Source of the DNA: a virus
IMG/VR virus record: IMGVR_UViG_3300023180_000123
Span: 1 to 43,144 of that record
Direction: 5' to 3' (one strand)
Length of the DNA stretch: 43,144 nucleotides
Under the pieces are notes generated by a model, which searched no databases, was not told the DNA's origin, and saw nothing but the letters and a program-made list of their open reading frames with translations. Of the stretch, positions 7,707-19,300 are shown in pieces; within the stretch, counting starts at the first letter, position 1, and every line of letters starts with the position of its first letter. The position numbers were made by a program, and so were the translations under genes.

Positions 7707-9700
7707 TATTTCGCGTACCTTATAATATAATTTAATGCCAAATACGGGTTCATTACATCAACGTTGCTGTAAACACCCGAACCAGTAGAGTCTGTGTACT
7801 GAGTTCCTGTATGGCCTTCTGTATTATCTGTTATATCTTTTACTTCCTTACCTCCGGTACCTGCTAGTGCAAGTGCAGACGAGTCTGTAACTCTACCTGC
7901 AACACCGCCGCCAGCATCAACCGGATTGTTATTAATATCTTGAACTGATAAGTTATTATCCATGTTATCAAGACCTAATGCAAATCTACCACGTAAGTCT
8001 GGAAGTTTAAATGTACTTGGGTTTACCCCTGTACCAAATGTTGTACCAACAACATTATATAAATCGTTATAAGATCCAATAGCAACTTCAGAACCATCAC
8101 ATAACAAATAACCCGTTGGTGCCGTTGTTCCTGCATAAGGAAGAATTGCTCCTACTGGTACCGTTGGTGCATTACTAAAGAAATCTGTGTATGCAATTTT
8201 CTTAAGACCTGCGTTTTTACGTGATAATATTAATGTATCATCATTAACATCTGTGGTTGTAACAGCATCTTGATCATCAATAGCATCTTGTGTTAGTGTA
8301 ACATTAAAAGTTTTTGTGGAACCGCCTGTTTGACCATCAAAACTAAATCCTGTTGTGTCTGAAACGTGTCCGCCAATTTTAAATACGGTACTAGCAACTA
8401 GTCTATCTGCTGTACCATTAACGTTACCGGTAACATCGCCTACCACCGTACCGTTTAATCTACCTGTGAATACTTGTGAATGAATATTTTTAAATCTTAA
8501 ACTAGATGTACCAATTTCAAGTTTATTATCAACACTAGGTGCAATACCTGTTGCACCATCAACTGGAGCGTCTTCACCAACTCGTAAATGTCCTCTAGTT
8601 GTTAAATTACCTCCAACTATCATTGCTTTGTTAATTGCCGCACCGCCTGCAACTTTTAATGCCGCAGTACTTAAATCTGATGATACATCAATTGATGATG
8701 CCGCTTGAAGTGTTTCTGTAAAGTGTCCACTACCAGTAACATCAAGTGTTGCTTGTGGACTTAATTGGTTAATACCAACTCGTCTGTTTGCACCATCAAT
8801 ACGTAATGCTGTTTCAATTACACCTGTTGCTGTTGGAAAAACTTTAAAATCAATATTACTATCAACTGAGTTATTCTTAATAACTGCATTGCTACCAGCA
8901 ATTTCTAAGTTAAAAATCTGATTAGAACCAATCGTAACACCACCGTTGTTTCTTACAAACAACTGACCATTCATTGTATCAGTAATATCACTTCTTAAAA
9001 AGTTATTTGCGTCTACAACTTCGATTGCTGGTTGAGTTACACTTAATGCATCTGCTTTAGTTGCACTTGCATGAAGTTTATTAAGAACAATACCATTGCC
9101 ATCAAAATCTTTTCCTGAAATATTAATACCTGGATATAGTTCTGTAAAACCTTCAATAACCTGTCTTGGAATAAATTGGTCTTTTGAAATAATTGTTACA
9201 ACTTTGTCGTCAACATAATTTTTAATAATAGTATGTTCAGCACCTGTTGTATCAGTTACCTTTTCTGCTTCAGCACCTGATTTAAGTCCTCCACTAAAAC
9301 TTGGACCTACTAATTGGAATTGAGCACCTGTGTAAATGTAAAGTTGATTGTTTGTTGTGTCAACCCAAACATCTCCTGTTAATGGATTACTTGGTTCAAT
9401 CGCTTCGACATGAACACCGCCTGCTGGCCTCCAGTTGCTCGAACCTGCTGTTGAATCATTTATGTATAATCTATTTGTTCCGCTATCATACCAAAGTTGC
9501 CCTTCAATTGGATTGTTAGGTGCAGTTGGATTAGCAAAATTTTCAAGTATGTGTACAAAGTTTTCAGCAATGGCTTGACCGTAACTTGGTTCATTACGAC
9601 CAATCAATGTAAGTGAAGTTGCCGATGTATTACGACTATTATCGTCGATAGTAATCGGTATCTTTTGTATTTCGTTTGTAAAATTAACCGTGTAAGCCAT
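7706..9700 (-). CDS. tail-fibre protein with phage tail-collar domain, fibre paralogue D
   Basis: A 664-residue fibre protein and the first of four paralogues in transcription order. Residues 1-140 are the shared module (MAYTVN, GRNEPSYGQAIAEN, HILENFANPTAPNNPIEGQ, WYDSGTN, GDVWVDTTNNQLYIYTG). The middle is shaft-like. The last 130 residues contain a tail-collar domain: GAILPYAGTTAPTGYLLCDG, then FKLPDLRGRFALGLD and the closing NPYLALNYIIRYAK. That domain (Pfam Phage Tail Collar) is found at the tips of short and long tail fibres, where it folds into a knot-like trimer contacting the receptor. This makes D the best candidate for a receptor-contacting short tail fibre in the cluster. Confidence 0.85.
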   Translation of the reverse strand: MAYTVNFTNEIQKIPITIDDNSRNTSATSLTLIGRNEPSYGQAIAENFVHILENFANPTAPNNPIEGQLWYDSGTNRLYINDSTAGSSNWRPAGGVHVEAIEPSNPLTGDVWVDTTNNQLYIYTGAQFQLVGPSFSGGLKSGAEAEKVTDTTGAEHTIIKNYVDDKVVTIISKDQFIPRQVIEGFTELYPGINISGKDFDGNGIVLNKLHASATKADALSVTQPAIEVVDANNFLRSDITDTMNGQLFVRNNGGVTIGSNQIFNLEIAGSNAVIKNNSVDSNIDFKVFPTATGVIETALRIDGANRRVGINQLSPQATLDVTGSGHFTETLQAASSIDVSSDLSTAALKVAGGAAINKAMIVGGNLTTRGHLRVGEDAPVDGATGIAPSVDNKLEIGTSSLRFKNIHSQVFTGRLNGTVVGDVTGNVNGTADRLVASTVFKIGGHVSDTTGFSFDGQTGGSTKTFNVTLTQDAIDDQDAVTTTDVNDDTLILSRKNAGLKKIAYTDFFSNAPTVPVGAILPYAGTTAPTGYLLCDGSEVAIGSYNDLYNVVGTTFGTGVNPSTFKLPDLRGRFALGLDNMDNNLSVQDINNNPVDAGGGVAGRVTDSSALALAGTGGKEVKDITDNTEGHTGTQYTDSTGSGVYSNVDVMNPYLALNYIIRYAK

Positions 9701-9703
9701 TTA

Positions 9704-10360
9704 TTATATCTCGCTTATGTTTGTCAAACTTTGTACTCTAATCGTGTAGTCAATTTGTATTAATCTGTTCAACGATTTTTGTACAGGGTGAAAAATAACG
9801 TGTGTTAATAATCTTCCTGTGTTAGAACCTTCTGTTGAGTACGCTCTCAATCCTAATTCGTCAAACACAAATTCTCCGTCCATATTTGTTGAATTGTCAA
9901 ATGCTTGTTGTCCTGATGGTTCACCATAATCAAGTAAACAACTAACAAGGATGTCTGTATAGGTTGTTCCTAAAATGTGTCTAGTTTCAATATAGTTTCT
10001 TGCAGGATCGGTGTTGTTAACGTTGTTATCATCAACCGTTTTGTAATATGTCTGATTGTAAAGTGAAGCATTAACACCTGTATTGTTTGGTGTTAGATAT
10101 GTAATAATTCCTGTTGGGTCAACCGTTGTTCCGCCGTTACCAAATGCCATTTCAACGATGTTACCTTTTCCTTCATTACCTAATGATTCTGCTAATGAAA
10201 TACTCATATTTTCATAATGGATTGCATTACGCTTATCCACTAGGATTTCTCCTGATTTTGGGTCTGAAATTTTAATGTGACCTGCTATATGTACGCCACT
10301 TGTTTCGTTTGGCTTTTTTGTTTCTTGCTTCTCGTTCACGTTTTTATCCTTGTCTGACAT
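9704..10360 (-). CDS. virion structural protein between the giant protein and the fibres
   Basis: A 218-residue protein with a charged, probably disordered first 20 residues (MSDKDKNVNEKQETKK) followed by a beta-rich body: ISDPKSGEILVDKRNAIHYE, an asparagine/glycine-rich stretch, and a closing LIQIDYTIRV. There is no signal peptide. It starts two bases after the stop of the giant protein, with the terminal codons GGGAG of that gene serving as ribosome site, and ends three bases before fibre D. Proteins of this size and position occur in marine T4-like phages as minor structural proteins. A connector between wedge and fibres is a reasonable guess; I cannot assign a T4 counterpart. Confidence 0.7.
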   Translation of the reverse strand: MSDKDKNVNEKQETKKPNETSGVHIAGHIKISDPKSGEILVDKRNAIHYENMSISLAESLGNEGKGNIVEMAFGNGGTTVDPTGIITYLTPNNTGVNASLYNQTYYKTVDDNNVNNTDPARNYIETRHILGTTYTDILVSCLLDYGEPSGQQAFDNSTNMDGEFVFDELGLRAYSTEGSNTGRLLTHVIFHPVQKSLNRLIQIDYTIRVQSLTNISEI

Positions 10361-10363
10361 TGG

Positions 10364-13300
10364 TTACTCCCTAATATTTATTACAGGCAAACCAGAGGTT
10401 CTCTCTAGTAAGAACTTAGATTGTGGAGAATCTGTTCTTTGTAGGGTAACACCATTGGTTGCTGTGGTAGTTCCTTGGCTATACCACACTTTACCCTGCC
10501 TTTGTATCACTTTTATTTCAGTTCCATCCACAGGAAGGTCCCTTAAAACCAGTTTATAGTAGCCTTTAGCAACACTATCTCCTACTGGTTCTATAGTATA
10601 TTCCGGAACTTGAATTACATCACTAGCAACACCAAAACTACTTATTTCATTGCTATCAAAAGCAATTTCTGTGTTATGTTTTGTGATTGGGTTGGCAGAA
10701 ATAGTTGGTTTCTGTAACTTTCTACCACCCACATACACTTCAACTTGATCGTGTGCATTTGCACTTGAAGTGATGTTTAAAGTTTCTAATACGTGTACTT
10801 GTTTTCCATTAGGTAATCCGTCTCTAACAACAACTTCAAATACATTTATTGTATCTTTATACGGCATTGTTTGTGTAGGCCCTGCATCAATAACTTCAGT
10901 TCCTGATTTATATTTTTGTGCAACACCTGTACCTAATGTTCCTCTAGTAATTTGTTGTAATTTGTTACCATCAATTTTGTAAAACTCGATTCTTTCTTTG
11001 TTAATCCAAATAACACCCGGAACTCTTCTTTCCGGAGATGGCGTTTCAAAGAAACTTGCATCGTCAACAATAATTTCTGTGTCAGCGATATCTAAATCTT
11101 GTGTAAGTTTTGTTATATCCTGTTTACTAATACGTTTGAAATGTGTTCTATTAAGCATATCATTAAACACTCTGTATCCAACAGCATCATATGATATGTC
11201 TTCACTAAATGATGTTATAACAACTCTTGATGTTGGTAATTGTTCAAATTTATTATCAACATAAATTGTATATCCGTCATCCATTACTTTATAATCACGG
11301 TCAGCAACTAATGGTTTTCCATCAAGTTCAACCCAAACATAATTACTATCAACTGCACGTCTTGCGATTGTATAGTTTCCGCCTAGTTGACCATTGAATA
11401 CTTCTTTACGCATTAAGTTTGCATCGTGATTTGTAAATGTTGTTACTCTAATTTCTGTTCCTTGTTCGAACCCTGTTGAGTCATTGTAACTATTTCCAAT
11501 CAATGTAATGTAACCTGCTCCGGTACTATCTTCATCATTATGTTTTTTAATTTCATAATCATGATTACGTAAAATTGTAATAGCAATAACATCACCTGCT
11601 TCTAAATTTCCACTATAGAATGTTATTAAATTTGTTGCAGTATCAAATTGATAATCTGCAATCGGAACTAATTTAACACCGTTCTGGTGAACTTCTAATT
11701 CGCCGAGCGCCAAACTAAATGCAGGATAACTTGGATCTTGGCTTACAAGATAATCTAGTGTTATACCATTTGAAACATAATATATTGTATCAGGTGCTTT
11801 TAATCTTTCGCCATTCGCTTCGACTATTGCCATTGAATGGAAAGGTTCAATTTTATCTGGTGTTTGTGATAAACGATATTCAATTGAACTTCCGTCTGTT
11901 ATAAACACATCAGTTTTAATTTCACTAAATGTTTTATCAACACCACTTAATGCAACAACTTGAATAACTTTGTTTGCTTCAACTGGAGGATTTACTAAAT
12001 CAATAATTGCTCCAGATGTTTCTGAATTTTTTCTAATAACATAATCTTTTACCTGTCCATTAACCGTTACAAATGCAGATTTAACATCTTCGTATCTTGC
12101 TGACATTAAAAATTCTGTCGACGATCCGTCACCAACAAATGTCGCTCTTTCTAATATCTTACTACCTGCAACATTTAAAGTTTGTACGGTTACAAGTTCA
12201 GTTGTTTCTGGTGCATCGATTCCATTTAGTGTAATAGTTTTATCTTCATAGTTAATTGTATAGTTGTCTGGATGTATGTATTCTCCAGCAACCGTTACAT
12301 AAATTGAATCGTTTGTTCCAGGATATCTATTAAATCCAAATGTTAATGTCGTTCCATCACCAAAATATCTGCTGGTTTCTATAATCGGAGACCCGTCTGC
12401 AGGTGAGTTATAAATTTTCATATCAACAGCATCAAACATTTGACCTGGTACAACTTCTTCTGGTGCATGACTTGTATCTGGCGTAACAAATCCGTCACCG
12501 TCTAAACTAATATCTTCGGGACGAGCACCTGTTGCTGTGCTGTATGCAAAATTACCACCCTGGATTATTGTATCAAGATTGTTAACGTCTGTCGGTGTTA
12601 AACTACCGTCCGATGTGCTTTCTCTAAACACAACCAATACACCGTCTGCAGGTGTAATACCTAAATTAAACGTTTGTGTATTTCCGTCACCAATAATTGT
12701 TGCTGTATTTGTTGGATCTTGTCTTACACCGTCAAAGTAAACATTTATTTCCTGTTTGTCTTCTGGAATGTATGGTAACAAGAATGATTGTGTACTACCA
12801 TCTGCACGGAAAGCATAGTCTGTATTACCGCCTGAGAATGTATCCCAACCGTGACTGAACCACGGTAAACCGTCCCAACCTACGCTAACACCAAAGTCTA
12901 AACCTTGTACTAGAACTCCTGGATATTCAACACCTGTCATTAATTGTGCTGGATCTTTACCAGGCATACCATCAGTAGGTGAATAGTAATAATCAATTCT
13001 ATCAACTGCATTCATTAGGTTAATAGATTTTTTATAAGTTATACGAACCGTTGCTCTTTCCTCTGGCGGTTCTTTTAATGTAATATAACCTTGTTGTTTT
13101 TTGTATGTAAATTCTGTCGACGTTTTAATTGAAACATCAAAGTTTTCAATATAAACCGTTTCATTGTTAATACTAATATCAAAATCTCTTTTATCTAAAG
13201 TCGGTAAGAACGTTAGTTGATATGTAATTTGTCCTTTTTTAGATGTATATTGATCTACCGCAGATTCATTTAGAATATTTTTAATACTCTTAATTCTATC

Positions 13301-16300
13301 AAACTTTATTTTAGTACTATTTGTTCTTACTTTTTTGTTTTCAAGAATAGCAACCGCTTTTGCTGTGCGTGTAACTTCTCCGCCACCGCCTGTTACGGTT
13401 ACGACAGGTGCTTGTGTATATCCTGCACCCGAATCCTCAACAATAATTTGTCCAACGGTTGATCTACTAATGTATGCTTTTGCTGTTGCATTAACATTAC
13501 CACTTTGTGGCATACGTCCATTACCGTTTGGAAGCAATGCTGTTCCGTGATATGACTGACCAATAATGTAAGGATATGCTGGTTCACCATTGTTGTCGAT
13601 TGTTATAAAGTAAGCGTAAGTTCCACTAGGATATTCTGGTGTCCTTACAAATCTACCATTGTTTTCATCTAAATCTCCTAATCCAGAAACATATTCAAAG
13701 TCTTCAACATATCTACCATTAGGTGTAGAACCATCTGCTCTTAGTTTTGTTTTTAATCTATAACTGCTTGTAATTCTTCTAACACTTTGATCATTAGAAG
13801 TATTAAAACCGTAAGGTCCATAAATTGGGAATCCGTCAAATGCATAACCTACAATCGGTGAATGTACAGACGAATTTTTATCATACACCTTAATAGGATC
13901 GCTATGATAATGATATATTCCATCTTCTTGAGGATGTCCACTGCCGTCATCAATACCTAATTCCTCATGACTTTCAACTGCATTAATTGTATATGTTGTT
14001 CCGTTTAATGTTTCTGTTTCAGCCGCCTTAGCATTAAAGATTGCAACACCATTAACCGCAACAGCAACTGGTCCTAATGGTAGTTCTGTTTTAGTTGTTG
14101 GTACAGCAGGGAATCTTGGTATTTGGAAAACAAAGTTTTGCTTTTCAACATTTGTTTGTACAAATGAATGATCTGGAATACCTGTACTATCTACGTAGAA
14201 ATACAAGTTGTCATAGTCTGTTGTTACTAACTCTCTAAAAGGAGTTGTTTGAACAATGCTAGGTTTATTTTCTCTACCACCACTAATAACAATAATAGGT
14301 GCTTCTGTATATCCTGCACCTGGATCACTTATTTCAATCCTTGCTACATTATATTTGTAATTGTCAAACCAGTTTACATAAGGTTGTGATGTAACAAGAT
14401 CGCTCTTCTCATTAATAACATTCCAAGTTCCAGTTTCTTTATCAAAGAAACTAGGTAAGTCAAAGTCTGTTGTTCCAATAGGATTGTTTTCTAAATTATC
14501 ATATCCTATAACATATTCTCTCAATGTGCTTGAATACGGTTTAACTTCATCAATATAGTCTTGTAAGAAACTTGGATCTTGAATATTATAATTAATTTTT
14601 CTACTGAATCCTCCAAGATTATTTTTAATATCAATTAAACTAGTTTTAAATGCCCAGTCAATAAATGATTGCTCTGAAATAGCATAACGTAATCCAATAA
14701 AGAACATTTCATTCCATGCAAATTTAAGATCATCAACAAAAATATTCTTGTTTAGTACGTTAAGAATTAATCTAGTTTCTTCGTTTGGTTGCTCATCAAA
14801 TAAGTTTTGATCAAATGTTTCTTCACCTGCAAATCCAAAACTTAAACCTGAATAGTCAAATAAATTGTTATTAAATTTAATTGTACTATTTGATTTAAAC
14901 ATGATATCATAATCGTTGTTCCATGTTCCGTTAGATTCAACACGTTGTAAAATAACTTTATTACCATCACCTGCGTTATCAATCTGTACCAAGTCGCCAA
15001 CAACAGGACTAATTGTATCTAGTTTATATGGTGCAGAAATCTTAAAGTTTATAATGCTGTCAACGTTAAATCCGTCAACAATGTAATCTGCATAATCCCA
15101 GAATCTAGTCAAGTCAAATGTTTGAGTATTTGTTCTTACCCATTCACCAACAGCATCTCTCCATTCGTACATTGTCCAGTAGTTTCCTGCTGTTGAATCA
15201 GAATTTACTAACGCTTTAAATGGACGCATATGAATATTTCCAAATGTGTAATTGCGTCCTTCTCTTAAAACTTCAATGCTAGTTACTCTACCATCACTAT
15301 CAATTGTTGATCGAAGTTTGGCTCCTGTACCTTCTGCAGAAACTTCTACTTGCGGTGCTATTGTATAACCATAACCCGAATTAGTAATTGTAACCGATTT
15401 AATTCTACCATTAACAATATTTGCTTTTGCTGTTGCCTGTACTAGGTCTTGTGTTTTTAAGTTTTGTAAATCTTCAACTTCATCAATTTTAACATCGTAT
15501 TTTCCAGATGCGTCGTTTGGTTGAGGATCACTTACAAACAATCCACTAATGTCTTTTTGATCAACAATTCTATGTTTAGCCATTAAGTCGTTTGTGTATT
15601 TCATTAAAGCCTTGACTGCCTTTAATCTATTAACAAACATACTCTGTCTTGGTCTTGTAGAAATACCATATTTCTTTTGTGGCGGTAAGTTAGGATCAGG
15701 TACAGCATTACCCTGATCATCAAACCCTACTAAACTATCAAAGAACTTATTAACAATCGATGGGTAATCAATCTTGTCTTTTTGTTTTTCACCAACCAAC
15801 AACCATTCATTGTGTTCTGGAATGTCTGTTTTAATTTCTCTATATTGTACAGACAAACTTACATTATTATCACTTAACGTTGTTTTGATATTGCTAAGAC
15901 TGAAACTTTCTTTTGAAAGTAATTGTAAAGTCTTAAGTCCGTATGCTTGAGGACTAGCAATAATTGTTGCTATTTCTCTTGCAGGTAAATGTCTATTATA
16001 GTTTCCTTCAGGAATAATAACACTATTTCTTACCCAATAGTAGTATCTGTTAACAAAATTACCTGTTGATGGATTGTAAACTCTTTTTAACACATAGGTA
16101 TTGTCGTCATATTTTGTGTTTCCACTAAAGCCAGATGTAACACCCTCATTGGTGTCGGCAATAGCATTCCACTCACTTGGTAATAAATCTGTTTCTACCC
16201 ATTCGTAGATATCAATTTGAGAACCAGGAAACACTCCGCCCCAGTTATTCAATCGATATTCGATATCACCTTGCTCATACCATAAAAATTTTACAGAACT

Positions 16301-19300
16301 TAAATCCCACCATAACTCACCAACATGAGGATCAGTCCAGTGTGTTAGTCTATCAACATTAACATCTGTTCTATCGGATGCTGTATATGTTGCAGGATCC
16401 TTTTCGCTTTTAAAAGTAATTTCACCTTCAACCAAGTAAGGTAACTTGCCCTTAATTGGATCAATAGTTTCTAAGAAATCGACAACTTTTAATTTATCGG
16501 TTCTATACGTAAATGTTTTTCCAATGCTGTATGGATCTGTTAAATCATCCTGTTGTCTTAATGTGTTCCATCCTGCTGTTGCTTGTTTTTGATATACAAA
16601 CAATGATCCGGTATAATTTCCTTGAACAGGATCAGCGCCTGGTGCACCTATATAAATGCTTGTTTCACTATAAGCAAGTCCCATACCAAATTCATCATTT
16701 GGACCAGCGTTGCTGTTATTGAGTTTTTGTCCATAAACAAAGTAGTCACCTAATTTTGTATAAGTGTACGCTGTTCCAGAACCTTCAACCTTGTCAACAA
16801 TAGCAGTAGATCCTGCATCAAATGTTGTTGCTACATCTTTTTCACCACTGGCTGGGTCATTAACATATATCGTTCCAAATCTTGTAAAAGAATCATCATA
16901 CGCTTCTTTGTATTTGTCTACCGTTGTTGTAATTACATTTTTACCGCTTGCCGCACCAATTACAACAGATGTTCCTGTTGGATTTACAGCAAGTGTCGAT
17001 CCGAAACTTTCACCACCAGTTGCTTTTGGACTGGTTAATTTTTGTACGAAAGAGTACATATCTTTTGTACTTTCGTCTGACGTATTTTCAAATATATAAA
17101 CTTCGCCCTGGTTGGTTTCTGTGTCATCACCATATGGTGCACCAATTACTAGTGTTTCACCTTTTTTGCTAATTGCTAATGAGGTTCCTAATCTATCACC
17201 TGTTGCTAATTCACTTATTGTGCTTGTGTTAATTGTTTGTACTAGATCGTATTCATTTCCAACAAGTCTATAAACATAAACTGCCCCTGTATTAAGTTCT
17301 CCTCCGTTGTCTTTACCTGGTGCACTTATAACAAGTATTTCTTGATCGTCTGTCATTACCATTGAATAACCAAATTGATCATCTGCATTTAATGTTTCTG
17401 GATTTTGAATTGTTGGGAATTGTGCCACCTGCCAGTCTAGTGTGCTTCCGTCAGTTGCTGTTCCTAAAGTATAAGAATAAACTTTACCTGCATTGGTGTT
17501 TGCTCCAGGAGCACCGACATGCATTTTGGTTGCACCAATAGCAACCGAGAACCCAAACGCTTCGTTGTTTGCTGGTGATTGCGAAGCAATCACATATTCT
17601 GTTTCGTATAAATTACTAACCGAGTCGTATTTGCTAACTTTAACAATACCTTGATTACTAAATGCTGACGGTGTTGAAGCAATGTCGGCATAAATGAATC
17701 CTGGTCTAGTAACATCTGTTGTTTGTTTTACATTTGATGCATATGGTGCACCAGCGATTATTCTATTGCCATCGGATGTTACGTCAATACTAAATCCAAA
17801 CTTAGGACTTGTTCCTGCAACTAGATCATCACTTGGGTTATCACTAATTGTATAACCTTGATTTTGCTCTAGCGTAGCAATCGATGTATTTGTTTTTCTA
17901 CGTAGAATGTTTACAGAACCTTCATCACCAAAGTCAGGTGCACCAACAATAATTGTTCTACCTTGGTTAGCATACTTAATTACTTGTCCATAACGAATTC
18001 TATCAGCCGTTGCTGGTGCTCCGTATTCATTTTCAACAAATGCTTTTGTTTTTTCGTAAACTATCCATTTGCCTGTTGTGTCATTATCGGCCCAAATTTT
18101 CGAACCTTCTACAAATTCACTAACGTTTCTAACATTATTAATGTCATTTGAATTAGAAACCCTTGCATTTATAAATTCAATGATAGCACCTGTTGCACTA
18201 TCGTCTGCCAGGTTAACACTTAATAAATCTGTTGCTATTGTGAACGAAGTTAAATCGCGGATTTCTGTTACAACATGAACGCCGTTGATTTGAGGATCAA
18301 AGTCTTTAATAGATATTGTAGTTCCTTCAACCAACCCGTGTGGAATATTTGTGTGTAATACCATGCTTCCATTATCAATCGAAACAGGATTATCTTCTGT
18401 ATTAATTAAACGTGCATCACTAACAATTAATCTATAAATTGCCCATGTATCATTGTCGTCTTTTGCTACCCAAATTGTATCGCCTTTTGATAGAGTTGGG
18501 ACAACACTATTAGTTTGTAACTCATTTTTATTAAACAATGTCATATTAACATCGTCTAATCTTGCATATCCTGCATAAGGAAGTTTTAATACAGATGTTA
18601 AAGAAACTCCGTCTTCGTTAAAATTGTAAACCGGCCATGGTGTGCTAACATAGTTAGATGGCTTAACGGTTAACTCTCTTGGTAATACTTGAATAACATT
18701 ACTTGAAGTATCTGCTGTTCTTTTTGTGTTAACAAATTCATATGGTTGTGGATTTTCAACATTCAATCTTTCGTTAAGCGGTAATTCTAATTCTTTAATT
18801 GTAGAATTACTTCCTAAACTACCAATTCTAAATGCCCAAATTTCATCTACTTCAACGTCAGTTGATACTCCGTCAATTTCTAAACGCTGTATTTTATCTA
18901 TAGCATTCTTTGTGCCTTTTTCTTTAATGTATCCTTGATAAAATTTATATTGTGCAATATCGTCAACAACTAGATTATCTAAGTAACTGCGTTTTTGATA
19001 CCCAATTAAATGTTGTGCTAATTCAGTTGCTTCTGTATCAAAATTTTCGCTTTCTAAAGAATAAAAGTCTTCGTAACTATATGCTTTGTAATCTAGGTTA
19101 GGTAGTAATTCTGCTACAGGCTTGTCTCCGATAAAAACCCAGTCCTCATAGATAAATGCTGATTGTCCAGGTAAAAACTTAGAAGCACTATAAAACTTAC
19201 TTTTAAATCTTACAACGTCTCCGATGTTATAATCCCATCCTGGTTTCCAATCTTGTATCACTGCTTCATCGAATACAAATCCAGGTGTTACAAAGTCACC

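Noticed and set aside
753-9700. Diversity-generating retroelement acting on the fibre tips
   Set aside because: No reverse transcriptase and no template repeat were seen in the window.
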